Assembly: GCF_024734405.1 (NCBI RefSeq)
Contig: NZ_CP059556.1
Span: 4,712,001 to 4,776,000 of the forward strand
Source: Saccharopolyspora gregorii
GTDB lineage: Bacteria; Actinomycetota; Actinomycetes; Mycobacteriales; Pseudonocardiaceae
Direction of reading: 5' to 3'
Length of the DNA: 64,000 nt
Shown: in pieces, positions 1 through 9,557 of the stretch
Layout of the letters: each line of letters starts with the position of its first letter
Numbering within the stretch: the stretch's first letter is position 1
Made by a program: the position numbers and the translations under genes
Notes under the pieces: model-generated
Told to the model about the DNA's origin: nothing
Databases searched by the model: none
The model's input: only the letters and a program-made list of their open reading frames with translations

Positions 1-440
1 TTCATGCCCGTGTAGAGCAGGACCAGCGACCAGACGTTGTCCAGCAGGTGCATGTTCTGCGCGGCCACGAAGATCGGCACGATCGCCGCGACCACCGGCA
101 GCATCTTGGTGGAGATGAAGAAGAACAGCGCGTCCTTGGTGCCCTTCACCGGCCGGATGGACAGCGCGTAGGCCGCCGGAACGGCCAGCGCCACCACCAG
201 CAGGCACGAGATCACCGTGGCGATCAGCGAGTTCAGCAGGTACGGCCCGAGGCCCCCGTCGAACACCAGCCGGTACTGGTCCAGCGTCGGGGTGAACAGG
301 AACTTCGGGTCGTCGGTGTAGGCGTCGGCCTCCTGCTTGAACGACGTCAGCACCATCCAGAACACCGGGAACACGAACACGATCCCCAGCGCCCAGGCGA
401 TGATCGTCAGTGCGGTCCCTCCCGCCGTACGGCGCTTCAT
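1..440 (-). CDS. Polyol/sugar ABC transporter permease, MalG/SmoG type (partial, C-terminus beyond window)
   Basis: Inner-membrane permease of a CUT1 carbohydrate importer, partner of the permease at 437-1360. About 146 N-terminal residues are present and the gene runs off the left edge, so the EAA loop is not visible. The N-terminus has a basic start (MKRRTAGG) and a first membrane helix over residues 10-32. A periplasmic stretch with FKQEADAYTDDPKF, typical of MalG-like proteins, follows, then further hydrophobic segments. The ATG overlaps the stop of the upstream permease by 4 bases (ATGA), so the two are translationally coupled. Substrate is inferred from the binding protein in the same operon. 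Confidence 0.9.
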   Translation of the reverse strand, partial: MKRRTAGGTALTIIAWALGIVFVFPVFWMVLTSFKQEADAYTDDPKFLFTPTLDQYRLVFDGGLGPYLLNSLIATVISCLLVVALAVPAAYALSIRPVKGTKDALFFFISTKMLPVVAAIVPIFVAAQNMHLLDNVWSLVLLYTGM

Positions 441-1360
441 TCCGAAACCTCCTTGCCGGAAATGGCGGTGAAGATCGCGCGCAACGCGAAGGTGGCCACG
501 ATGATGGTCAGGATCACGACCACGACGCCGAGCGCGGCCGCCTGGCCGACGTCGAAGCCCTGGAAGACCCGCTGGTAGAGGTAGTACGGCAGGTTGGTGG
601 TGGCGATGCCGGGACCGCCCTGGGTCATCATGAAGATCTCGTCGAACGTGTTGACCACGTAGATCGAGCCCAGCAGCCCGGCCAGCTGGATGTAGCGGCG
701 CAGGAACGGCAGCGTCATGAAGCGGAACGTCTGCCAGTGCGTGGCGCCGTCCATCTTGGCGGCCTCCAGCACGTCGCGCGGCTGGCTCTGCAGCCCGGCG
801 AGCACGATCAGCATCATGAACGGCGTCCAGCGCCACACCAGCGCGGCCAGCACCGACACCATCGGGTGTTCCCCGACCCAGTCGATGCCGCCCAGCCCGA
901 TCGGGCTGAGCACCGCGTCCACCAGCCCGTAGGTGGGGTTGAGCATGCTCGTCTTCCACAGCAGCGCCGAGGCGACCGGCATGATCAGGAACGGGGTGAT
1001 GAGCATGGTGCGCACCACGCCGCGCCCGAAGAACGGCCGGTCCAGCAGCAGCGCCAGCCCGACGCCCAGCGCCAGCGACACCAGCACGCAGCCGACGGTG
1101 ATCACGACGGTGTTCAGCGCGGCGGTGTAGAACTCGCTGTCGGTGAAGACGTCGACGTAGTTCGACAGGCCGATGAAGCCCCACGAACCGGGGTTGAGCA
1201 GGTTCCACGAGTGCAACGAGTAGAAGATCGTCGCGAGGAACGGAGCCTGCGTGATGATGATCGTGAAGATCAGCGCGGGCAGCAACGGTCCCCGGCGGGA
1301 CCACTTCTCCTTGCGGCTGAGGGTCGCGCCCTTGGCCGCGGTCATCTCCGCAGTGCTCAT
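437..1360 (-). CDS. Polyol/sugar ABC transporter permease, MalF/SmoF type
   Basis: First inner-membrane permease of the importer, 307 residues, the usual length. Six hydrophobic segments are visible. The cytoplasmic EAA loop that docks on the ATPase is clear at about residues 198-219 (EAAKMDGATHWQTFRFMTLP). The gene starts inside the last codons of the binding-protein gene (4-base overlap at 1357-1360) and ends overlapping the second permease, so three genes form one tight operon. No ATPase gene lies in view; many actinomycetes share one MsiK ATPase among such importers (established knowledge). Polyol rather than malto-oligosaccharide use is inferred from the binding protein. Confidence 0.92.
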   Translation of the reverse strand: MSTAEMTAAKGATLSRKEKWSRRGPLLPALIFTIIITQAPFLATIFYSLHSWNLLNPGSWGFIGLSNYVDVFTDSEFYTAALNTVVITVGCVLVSLALGVGLALLLDRPFFGRGVVRTMLITPFLIMPVASALLWKTSMLNPTYGLVDAVLSPIGLGGIDWVGEHPMVSVLAALVWRWTPFMMLIVLAGLQSQPRDVLEAAKMDGATHWQTFRFMTLPFLRRYIQLAGLLGSIYVVNTFDEIFMMTQGGPGIATTNLPYYLYQRVFQGFDVGQAAALGVVVVILTIIVATFALRAIFTAISGKEVSE

Positions 1361-2712
1361 GGCCGGTAGTTCTCCCCCACGGTGTCGGCGTAGCGCTGCG
1401 CCTGCTCCAGCGCTTCGTCAGCGGTCTTGCTCCCGGCGATGGCCGCGGACATCTGCTGGCTCACGCGGGTGCCGAGGTCGACGAACTCGGGGATGCGCAC
1501 GAACTGCAGGCCCTGGTAGGGCGTGGGCTGGGAGCTCGGGGTGGTCTGGTCGACGCGGCTGATGCCGTGCAGCGTCTGCTGCCCGAACGCCGCGGCGGCC
1601 TTCTCGTACTCCGGCATCTCGTAGGTGGACTGGCGGCTGCCCGGGGGCAGGTTCTGCCAGCCGAGCCGCTCGCCGACGGTCCGCAGGTACTGCTTGGAGG
1701 TGGACCAGGCGATGAAGTCGAACGCCTCGTCGGGCATCTCGGTGGTCTTCGGCACGCCCAGCGCCCAGGTGTAGAGCCAGCTGGCGGGCTTGCCGCCGGG
1801 GCCGGTCGGCGCGTTCGCGTAGCCGATCTTGCCGGAGACGGTGCTCTCCTTCGGGTCCTCCAGCGTGCCCGCCGAGGACGTCGAGTCGAACATCATCGCC
1901 GCGTTGCCCTGGCCGAACTCGGTGAGGCATTCGGTGAAGCCGCTGCTGGAAGCGCCGGGCTCGCCGTGGTCGCGCACCAGGTCCACGTAGAAGTTCACCG
2001 CCTCGCGCACCTCGGGGGAGGTGAGCTGCGCGTTCCAGTTCTCGTCGAACCAGCGCCCGCCGAAGGAGTTGATCATGGTGTTGAGGGGCGCCATCACCTC
2101 GCCCCACCCGGGCAGGCCGCGCAGGCAGATCCCGGCGCGACCGCCGGGGCCGCCGTCGAGCTTCGCCGCCATGTCCGCGACCTGCTGCCAGGTCGGGTTC
2201 TCCGGCATCGTCAGCCCGGCCTCGGCGAACAGGTCCTTGCGGTAGTTCAGCAGCGCCGTCTCGCCGTAGAACGGGGCCGCGTACATGTGGCCCTGGTAGG
2301 ACAGCGAGTCCTTGATCGACGGGATGAAGTCGTCCTTGTCGTAGCCCGGAGTCGCGTCCATCCGCGGATCCAGGTCGTGCAGCCAGCCGTTCGCCGCCCA
2401 GATCGGCGTCTCGTAGTTGCTGACCATCACCACGTCGAACTGGCCGCTCCCGGTGGCCACCGACTGGGTGATCTTGTCCCGCGCCTGGTTCTCCGGCAGC
2501 GAGATGAACCGCACCCGCACGTCGGGGTGCTGCGCCTCGAACTCCCCGACCAGGTCCTGCATGTCCTCCATCTGCGGGTTCGACACCACCGCCACCCGCA
2601 GCACCCGGCGCCCGTCGCCGGACCCGATCGCTCCCGCTCCCGCGCAACTCGCGGTGAGCAGCACCGCCGCCGCCATGGCGACCAGCGACCACCATTTCCT
2701 GCCGAAATTCAT
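1357..2712 (-). CDS. Extracellular polyol-binding lipoprotein (SBP family 1)
   Basis: Solute-binding lipoprotein, about 451 residues, that captures the substrate outside the cell and delivers it to the two permeases. The N-terminus is a lipoprotein signal (MNFGRKWW, a hydrophobic stretch, then the lipobox LTASC). The stretch GICLRGLPGWGEVMAPL resembles what I recall of sorbitol/mannitol-binding SmoE-type proteins, which suggests a polyol substrate. The ATG at 2712 is preferred over the one at 2718 because AAAGGG then lies at proper spacing. The gene begins 16-22 bases after the DeoR-type regulator. The exact ligand cannot be read from sequence. Confidence 0.88.
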   Translation of the reverse strand: MNFGRKWWSLVAMAAAVLLTASCAGAGAIGSGDGRRVLRVAVVSNPQMEDMQDLVGEFEAQHPDVRVRFISLPENQARDKITQSVATGSGQFDVVMVSNYETPIWAANGWLHDLDPRMDATPGYDKDDFIPSIKDSLSYQGHMYAAPFYGETALLNYRKDLFAEAGLTMPENPTWQQVADMAAKLDGGPGGRAGICLRGLPGWGEVMAPLNTMINSFGGRWFDENWNAQLTSPEVREAVNFYVDLVRDHGEPGASSSGFTECLTEFGQGNAAMMFDSTSSAGTLEDPKESTVSGKIGYANAPTGPGGKPASWLYTWALGVPKTTEMPDEAFDFIAWSTSKQYLRTVGERLGWQNLPPGSRQSTYEMPEYEKAAAAFGQQTLHGISRVDQTTPSSQPTPYQGLQFVRIPEFVDLGTRVSQQMSAAIAGSKTADEALEQAQRYADTVGENYRP

Positions 2713-2734
2713 CGGCATCCCTTTCTGCCGTTGC

Positions 2735-3496
2735 TCACGCTCGCACCACGCGCGGGCCGATCGCCTCGATGTCCTCGGCGATGCCCTGGTCCAGCCCGGT
2801 ATCGGTGACCAGCACGTCGACCTCGGAGAGTTCGCCGTACCGGTGCAGGGAAACCGGGCCGATCTTGCTGTGGTCCGCGAGCAGGACCCGTCGTCGCGCC
2901 CCGCGCAACATCAGTGTTTTGATCTCAGCGGAATTCTGGTCCGGAGTGGTGAGGCCCCGATGCAGGGAAACCCCGTCGGTGCCCAGGAAGGCGACATCGG
3001 CGAACACCTCTCGCCACCGTTGCGCCGCCCAGGTCCCGACACCTCCGTTGGTGGTCACGCGCACCCGTCCGCCCGGGGTGAGCACCGACAGGTTGGGCCG
3101 CGCCGCCAACGAGACGGCGATGCTCAAGCTGTCCGTGATCACCGTGAGCGGGCGGTCGGCCGGCAGCAGTTCCGCGAACCGGGCACACGTGGTGCCGGAT
3201 TCGATGAGGATGGCGCCTTCGGCAGGCAGTTCGGCGAGAGCGGCCCGCGCGATGCGGGTCTTCTCGGCGACCATCACGTTCTCTCGGGCGGACAGCTGCG
3301 GATCGAAACTCCACCGCTCCACCGGGATAGCACCCCCGTGCACGCGGTGCAGGAGTCCGTGCTCTTCCAGCACGGTCAGGTCTCGCCTGATCGTCTCCGG
3401 GGTCACTTGCAGCTCCCCCGCGAGTCCGGTCACGTCGACGCGGCCCTCCTGCCTCGCACGCTCGACGATGAGCTGCTGGCGTTCACGCGCGTACAC
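2735..3496 (-). CDS. DeoR-family transcriptional repressor of the polyol transport operon
   Basis: Cytoplasmic regulator of 253 residues. An N-terminal DeoR winged helix-turn-helix spans residues 1-57 (MYARERQQLIVERA, VTPETIRRDLTVLEEHGLL). The C-terminal DeoRC sugar-phosphate sensing domain carries the expected IESGTTC at about 155-161 and LLADHSK near 200. It is the first gene of the operon with the binding protein and two permeases, so it probably represses them and itself, released by a phosphorylated sugar or polyol (inference). The start is GTG, preceded by GGAGG at 9 bases. Its operator is likely in the upstream region around 3540-3590. Confidence 0.9.
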   Translation of the reverse strand: MYARERQQLIVERARQEGRVDVTGLAGELQVTPETIRRDLTVLEEHGLLHRVHGGAIPVERWSFDPQLSARENVMVAEKTRIARAALAELPAEGAILIESGTTCARFAELLPADRPLTVITDSLSIAVSLAARPNLSVLTPGGRVRVTTNGGVGTWAAQRWREVFADVAFLGTDGVSLHRGLTTPDQNSAEIKTLMLRGARRRVLLADHSKIGPVSLHRYGELSEVDVLVTDTGLDQGIAEDIEAIGPRVVRA

Positions 3497-3904
3497 CCTG
3501 GTCGGCCTCCGGTCTCGACCCGACTCCGATGCCCGAATCGGTCCGCTTTCATCTGACCGAGTTTGTTTAGCCGGTGTTCGCAGTCACCGTCAAGGGTGCA
3601 CGACCAGCAATAGGACCAGCGCTCGCCCCGATCAGCGCAATGCGAATGCGGAGCGTGACCACAGGAATACGTGCGGAAGCAAAAGGAGTCGGAAGCAGAC
3701 GGCGGCAGCGACCATCTGGCCCAGGATGTGCGGCAACGGCACCACAGGACCGCTCGGAACCGTGGTCTCGGAACCGATGAAGATCCCATTCGGGCAACGA
3801 TCGACCGGAGATCGCCGGTCACGGGCCCGTCGGCGGCCGGAACGCGAACGGGCCGGGGTGGTCGCCCACCCCGGCCCGTCGGTCCTCGCGGCCCGCCGCG
3901 CGCG
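3497..3904. other. Intergenic region upstream of the DeoR operon and downstream of aroG
   Basis: About 400 bases with no credible gene. It should hold the promoter and operator of the DeoR operon. A locally AT-richer patch at 3550-3575 (containing GTTTGTTTAG on the plus strand) is the best operator candidate. Short open frames here have biased, arginine-rich translations and no ribosome-binding site. The aroG terminator sits at 3850-3877. Confidence 0.5.
3850..3877 (-). terminator. Terminator hairpin of aroG
   Basis: Perfect 12-base-pair stem (GGGCCGGGGTGG paired with CCACCCCGGCCC) with a 4-base loop TCGC, 28 bases beyond the aroG stop codon. There is no T-run, as is usual for actinomycete terminators. 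Confidence 0.8.
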
Positions 3905-5452
<1,548 letters not shown>

Positions 5453-6490
5453 TCAGCCGAACAGCACCTCGGCCTCGGCGTAGCGGGACAGCGGAACGGT
5501 CTTCAGCTTCGCCGTCGCCTCCCCCAGCGGGACCCGCACGATGTCGGTGCCGCGCAGCGCCACCATCTTGCCGAAGGCGCCCTCGCTGACCGCGTCCACC
5601 GCGTGCAGCCCGAAGCGGGTCGCCAGCACCCGGTCGTAGGCGGTCGGCGTGCCGCCGCGCTGGGTGTGGCCGAGCACGACCGCGCGGGATTCCTTGCCGG
5701 TGCGCCGGGCCAGCTCGTCGGCCAGCCAGGTACCGACGCCGCCGAGGCGCACGTGGCCGAACGCGTCGGTCTCCCCGGTCAGCAGCACCTCCTGGCCGTC
5801 CTGCGGGACGGCTCCCTCGGCGACCACGATGATCGGCGCGTACTGCCGCTCGAAGCGCTGCTGCACCCACTCGCAGACCTGGTCCACGCTGAACGGCTTC
5901 TCCGGCCCGAGGATCACGTTCGCGCCGCCGGCCAGCCCGGAGTGCAGCGCGATCCAGCCCGCGTGCCGCCCCATCACCTCCACCACCAGCGCCCGGTGGT
6001 GCGATTCGGCGGTGGTGCGCAGCCGGTCGATCGCCTCGGTGGCGATGTGCACGGCGGTGTCGAAGCCGAACGTGTAGTCGGTGGCGTCGAGGTCGTTGTC
6101 GATCGTCTTCGGCACGCCCACCACCGGCACGCCGTCCTGGTTGAGCCGCTCGGCGACGCCGAGGGTGTCCTCGCCGCCGATCGCGATCAGCGCGTCCACC
6201 CCGTGCTCGGCGAGGGTCCGCTTGATCTTCTCGACCCCGTCCTGCTCCTGGTACGGGTTGGTGCGCGAGGAACCGAGGATGGTGCCGCCGCGGGCGAGGA
6301 CGTCCTCGACCTGCTCCAGCCCGAGCGGCATCGTGAGCCCGTCCATCGGCCCCCGCCAGCCGCTGCGGAACCCGACGATCTCGTGCCCGTGCACCGCGAT
6401 CCCCTTGCGGGTGACCGCGCGCAGCACCGCGTTCAACCCCGGGCAGTCGCCACCGCCGGTCAACACTCCGATACGCGTTCCAGCCGGCAT
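5453..6490 (-). CDS. pfp: 6-phosphofructokinase, predicted pyrophosphate-dependent
   Basis: Glycolytic phosphofructokinase of 345 residues, group III actinobacterial type. The N-terminal GVLTGGGDCPGLN is the phosphoryl-donor loop. The donor-specificity site reads IGGEDTLG, with Asp at residue 108 where ATP enzymes have Gly. The catalytic motif reads PKTIDND with Lys at 128, where E. coli PfkA has Gly. Asp plus Lys is the combination of pyrophosphate-dependent enzymes such as that of Amycolatopsis methanolica (from memory). The ATG at 6490 is chosen because GGAGG lies 8 bases upstream and the family motif begins 6 residues later. Confidence 0.9.
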   Translation of the reverse strand: MPAGTRIGVLTGGGDCPGLNAVLRAVTRKGIAVHGHEIVGFRSGWRGPMDGLTMPLGLEQVEDVLARGGTILGSSRTNPYQEQDGVEKIKRTLAEHGVDALIAIGGEDTLGVAERLNQDGVPVVGVPKTIDNDLDATDYTFGFDTAVHIATEAIDRLRTTAESHHRALVVEVMGRHAGWIALHSGLAGGANVILGPEKPFSVDQVCEWVQQRFERQYAPIIVVAEGAVPQDGQEVLLTGETDAFGHVRLGGVGTWLADELARRTGKESRAVVLGHTQRGGTPTAYDRVLATRFGLHAVDAVSEGAFGKMVALRGTDIVRVPLGEATAKLKTVPLSRYAEAEVLFG

Positions 6491-6646
6491 CGTCGCCGCC
6501 TCCCTTGATCCGCTCCATGAGTGATCTGGATCTCGTGGGGAGCCTGTCACGCCCTGTATCGGTGCAGCAAGTACTCCGACCGGGCGACAAATCGGGCGCG
6601 AACGATGCGAAGATCGGCGAAGTACCTGGTCAACGAGGACGGCCGC

Positions 6647-7147
6647 TCACAGCGGGAACCCGCGCTTGCGCTGCACCTCCTCGATCACCTTCCACCGGGT
6701 GAGGTTGTGCCGGGCGTCGGCGAGGGCGTCGTGCGCGTTCGCCGGCGCGGAGGGCAGCCGCGGCTTGCCGACGTCCTCCCAGCGCTGCCGCAGGTCCCGG
6801 GTGAACTTGGGGACCTTCGGCGGCAGGGCGGGCATCGCGCCCCACAGCTGCGCCAGCGCCACGTGGTCGTAGGAGGCCAGCCAGGCCCACAGCTCCACGT
6901 CCTGATCGCGCGCGGTCAGGAACTCGTAGAGGTCGTCCCGGATCCGGCTGCGCGAGCGCCACGCCCGGTCCGCGGGCGGCGGCAGCTGCGGCAGCACGTT
7001 GCGGCGCACCCACTGCCCCGCCTTGGACTCGTCGAACTCGGTGGACACGGCGTAGAACTCGCGGCCGGTCTCGTCCACCACCCCGATCGAGACCAGGTCG
7101 ATGGTCTGGCCGTCCTCGATGAACTCACAGTCGTAGAAGAACCGCAC
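6647..7147 (-). CDS. RNase AS-like 3'-5' exoribonuclease (DEDDh)
   Basis: Small 166-residue DEDDh-fold exonuclease. The catalytic motif FYDCEFIEDG (Asp-x-Glu, residues 6 and 8) opens the protein. A second Asp lies in WLASYDHVAL, and the His/Asp pair lies in AHDALADARHN near residues 143-151. It resembles mycobacterial Rv2179c, an exoribonuclease that prefers poly(A) (established for the family, specificity here inferred). That gene also neighbours aroG in mycobacteria. The GTG start has no ribosome-binding site but a TACGCT box 6 bases upstream, so the message is likely leaderless. Confidence 0.88.
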   Translation of the reverse strand: MRFFYDCEFIEDGQTIDLVSIGVVDETGREFYAVSTEFDESKAGQWVRRNVLPQLPPPADRAWRSRSRIRDDLYEFLTARDQDVELWAWLASYDHVALAQLWGAMPALPPKVPKFTRDLRQRWEDVGKPRLPSAPANAHDALADARHNLTRWKVIEEVQRKRGFPL

Positions 7148-7153
7148 CGGTCC

Positions 7154-7159
7154 AGCGTA
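7154..7159 (-). promoter_or_regulatory. -10 box of RNase AS gene (leaderless)
   Basis: TACGCT followed by 6 bases (GGACCG) and the GTG start. No Shine-Dalgarno sequence. Confidence 0.55.
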
Positions 7160-7272
7160 AGGACGGCGCCCACCGGCCAGGACCGGCCCCGGGGACCGTC
7201 GCCCGATGAGCGGTGTGCTGGGCCGCCGACGTCCTCGGCGGTCTTCCGCCCGAGGACGGCGACTTCCGGGGG

Positions 7273-7295
7273 ACCGGCCGGAGATCCGGCCCGGT
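7273..7295 (-). terminator. Possible terminator downstream of plsC
   Basis: Inverted repeat ACCGGCCGGA with TCCGGCCCGGT (one bulge) and a 2-base loop, about 50 bases beyond the plsC stop. The flanking 7148-7343 gap contains no gene. Confidence 0.4.
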
Positions 7296-7343
7296 GCGGG
7301 CGATCAGGGCCGGCGAGCCGGGCGCGGCAGGAGCGCGCGGCGG

Positions 7344-8111
7344 TCAGCCGGCCTGGGAGCGCGGCAGCCGGTCGGCGCCGCCGGGACCGTCCGGCCGGCC
7401 CTGCACGGTCCAGCCCGCGACGTGCTTGCCCTGCGCGGCCAGGTCGTCCTTGGCCTTCGCGGCGTAGACGTCCACGTACTCCTGGCCGGACAGCTCCATC
7501 AGCGCGTACATGATCTCGTCGGTGATCGAGCGCTCCACGAACCGGTCGCCCGCGAGCCCTTCGTAGCGGGAGAAGTCCAGCGGCTCGCCGACCTTCACCT
7601 TCACCTTGTGCGGGTACCACATCTTGGAGCCGATGGGGTTGACCTTGTCGGTGCCGAACATCGCGATCGGGATGACCGGCACGTCGGCCTCCAGCGCCAT
7701 GCGTGCGACCCCGGTCTTGCCCTTGTAGAGCCGGCCGTCCGGGGAGCGGGTGCCCTCCGGGTAGACGCCGAGGAGCTTGCCCTCGCGCAGCAGCCGCACC
7801 CCGGTGTCCAGCGCGGCCTGCGCCGCGGCACCGCTGGAGCGGTCGATCGGCACCTGGCCGACGCCGGAGAAGAAGTACTTCTGCAGCTTGCCCTTGATCC
7901 CGGTGCCGGTGAAGTACTCCCGCTTGGCCAGGAACGTCACCCGGCGCGGCATCATCAGCGGCATGAAGAACGAGTCGGCGACCGCGACGTGGTTGCTGAC
8001 CAGGATCGCCGCTCCGGACTCCGGCACGTGCTCGACGCCCTCCACCCGTGGACGGCAGAACAGCTTCATGAGCGGACCGAGCACGATGTGCTTCATCACC
8101 CAGTACAGCAC
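7344..8111 (-). CDS. plsC: 1-acyl-sn-glycerol-3-phosphate acyltransferase family protein
   Basis: Membrane-associated acyltransferase of 255 residues in the PlsC family, transferring acyl chains in phospholipid or lipid-anchor synthesis. The catalytic NHxxxxD block is NHVAVADS near residue 38-45. The second conserved block is YPEGTRSPDGRLYKGKTG (about 122-139), which binds the glycerol phosphate. A hydrophobic N-terminus (MLYWVMKHIVLGPLMKLF) probably anchors it. GTG start with AAAGG 8 bases upstream. The gene is divergent from the esterase at 8287. The mycobacterial counterpart in the same neighbourhood is Rv2182c (from memory). The true acyl acceptor is unknown. Confidence 0.88.
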   Translation of the reverse strand: MLYWVMKHIVLGPLMKLFCRPRVEGVEHVPESGAAILVSNHVAVADSFFMPLMMPRRVTFLAKREYFTGTGIKGKLQKYFFSGVGQVPIDRSSGAAAQAALDTGVRLLREGKLLGVYPEGTRSPDGRLYKGKTGVARMALEADVPVIPIAMFGTDKVNPIGSKMWYPHKVKVKVGEPLDFSRYEGLAGDRFVERSITDEIMYALMELSGQEYVDVYAAKAKDDLAAQGKHVAGWTVQGRPDGPGGADRLPRSQAG

Positions 8112-8286
8112 GCGCCGCTGCCTTTCTGAACACCCGGAATGCCTCGTTCAAGGTTACGGAGCCCGGTCTGCCCGCACAATGCGACCCCGCCCGAGACGGA
8201 TCACGCGCTCGGAGATCGCCCCGCGGAGGCCCCTCGCGTGCGACGATGTCCGGACAGCGGCGGATCGATGGCGGTAGGAGGCTGCG

Positions 8287-9054
8287 GTGCCCGTTCTTCC
8301 CGGCGCCGAACCGTTCGTGCACGACGGGTCCGACGAGATCGGCGTCCTGCTGTGCCACGGGTTCACCGGAACCCCGCAGAGCATGCGGGGCTGGGGTGAG
8401 CACCTGGCCGCCGAGGGCTTCACGGTGCGCTGCCCGCGGCTGCCCGGGCACGGAACCCGTTGGCAGGACCTCAACCGCACCGGCTGGACCGACTGGTACG
8501 CGGCCGTGGAGCGGGAGCTCGCCGAGCTGACCGGGCGCTGCCGCTCGGTGTTCGTCTTCGGCATGTCGATGGGCGGCACGCTCACGTTGCGGCTCGCGCA
8601 GCAGCACCCGGAGCTGTCCGGGATCGCGCTGGTGAACCCGTCGGTGACCACGCTGCGCAAGGACGCGTTCCTGCTGCCCGCGCTGTCCCGGGTGCTGCCG
8701 TCGATCCCCGGCCTGGCCGGGGACATCGCGAAGCCGGGCGCCGTCGAGCTCGGCTACGACCGGACGCCGCTGCGCGCGGCCGCGAGCCTGCAGCGGTTGT
8801 GGCGGCTGGTCCGCCGCGACCTCGGGAAGGTGCGGCAGCCGGTGCTGCTGGCGCGCTCCGCCACCGATCACGTCGTCGAGCCGGTGAACTCGACGATCGT
8901 GCTGGAGGGCATCCGAAGCGGCGATGTCACCGAAGTCGTGCTGCGCGACAGCTACCACGTGGCGACCCTCGACCACGACGCCGCGTCGGTGTTCGCCGGT
9001 AGCGTCGAATTCGTCCGCAGGATCCACCGCGAGCGTGTCGAGGAACCCGCATGA
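8287..9054 (+). CDS. Alpha/beta hydrolase, carboxylesterase/monoacylglycerol lipase type
   Basis: Soluble 255-residue alpha/beta-fold esterase. The oxyanion HGFTGTP lies near residues 20-26. The nucleophile elbow is GMSMGG (Ser about 97). The acid is in ATDHVVEP, and the catalytic His is in DSYHVATLDHD. The cap is short and lid-like, as in the Est30 carboxylesterase family. Substrates are probably short or monoacyl esters (family knowledge). AGGAGG sits 6 bases before the GTG start. Its stop overlaps the next gene by 4 bases (ATGA), so the two are co-translated. Facing away from plsC, it may share lipid metabolism with it (inference). Confidence 0.88.
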   Translation: MPVLPGAEPFVHDGSDEIGVLLCHGFTGTPQSMRGWGEHLAAEGFTVRCPRLPGHGTRWQDLNRTGWTDWYAAVERELAELTGRCRSVFVFGMSMGGTLTLRLAQQHPELSGIALVNPSVTTLRKDAFLLPALSRVLPSIPGLAGDIAKPGAVELGYDRTPLRAAASLQRLWRLVRRDLGKVRQPVLLARSATDHVVEPVNSTIVLEGIRSGDVTEVVLRDSYHVATLDHDAASVFAGSVEFVRRIHRERVEEPA

Positions 9055-9500
9055 GCACCCGCCATGAGAACGCCGACGGCCCGGAGGACATCGACGCCGC
9101 CTTCGCCGAGATCGTCGCAGGTCTCGAACAGGACGAGCCGATGGCGCGGTGGCCGGAGGAACAGGACCGGAGCACCGAGGACGCGGCGCCGAAGCCCGCC
9201 GCGCCCGAGGCCGCGTCCGCGCCGCGCGACTGGACGCCGCCCGCCGACGCGCCCGACGAAGGGCACTACGAGCCGCCGGAACCACCGCCGATGCCGCGCC
9301 CCGGGGTCGCCACGGTCGGCGGCATCCTGCTGGTCGTGCTGGGGATGACGCTGCTGCTGGTGCCCGGTCTCGTCGGCCTGGGTGCCACGGCGGCGCTGCC
9401 GATCGGGCTGGTCGCGGTGAGCGGCGGCATCGGCTGGCTGCTGTTCCGGATGCGCCGGACACCTCCCGCGGACCCCACCGACGACGGCGCCCAGCTCTGA
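9051..9500 (+). CDS. Hypothetical membrane protein with acidic N-terminal domain
   Basis: 149 residues, no family recognised. The first 85 residues are acidic and proline/alanine-rich (DEPMARWPEEQDRSTED). Two hydrophobic segments follow at about 86-110 (VGGILLVVLGMTLLLVPGL) and 113-132, then a short basic/acidic tail. The layout is that of a small two-helix membrane protein with its disordered N-terminus on one face. It is coupled to the esterase gene by ATGA overlap, which suggests a joint role at the membrane, though nothing in the sequence defines it. Confidence 0.75.
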   Translation: MSTRHENADGPEDIDAAFAEIVAGLEQDEPMARWPEEQDRSTEDAAPKPAAPEAASAPRDWTPPADAPDEGHYEPPEPPPMPRPGVATVGGILLVVLGMTLLLVPGLVGLGATAALPIGLVAVSGGIGWLLFRMRRTPPADPTDDGAQL

Positions 9501-9557
9501 GAACGTGCTCCGGCGGGTCCGGCGAGCGGCCCGCTCACGCGCGGCGCCGCGAGGTGA

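Noticed and set aside
3567-3797. 76-codon minus-strand frame upstream of the DeoR gene
   Set aside because: No ribosome-binding site, no conserved pattern, lies in a probable promoter region.
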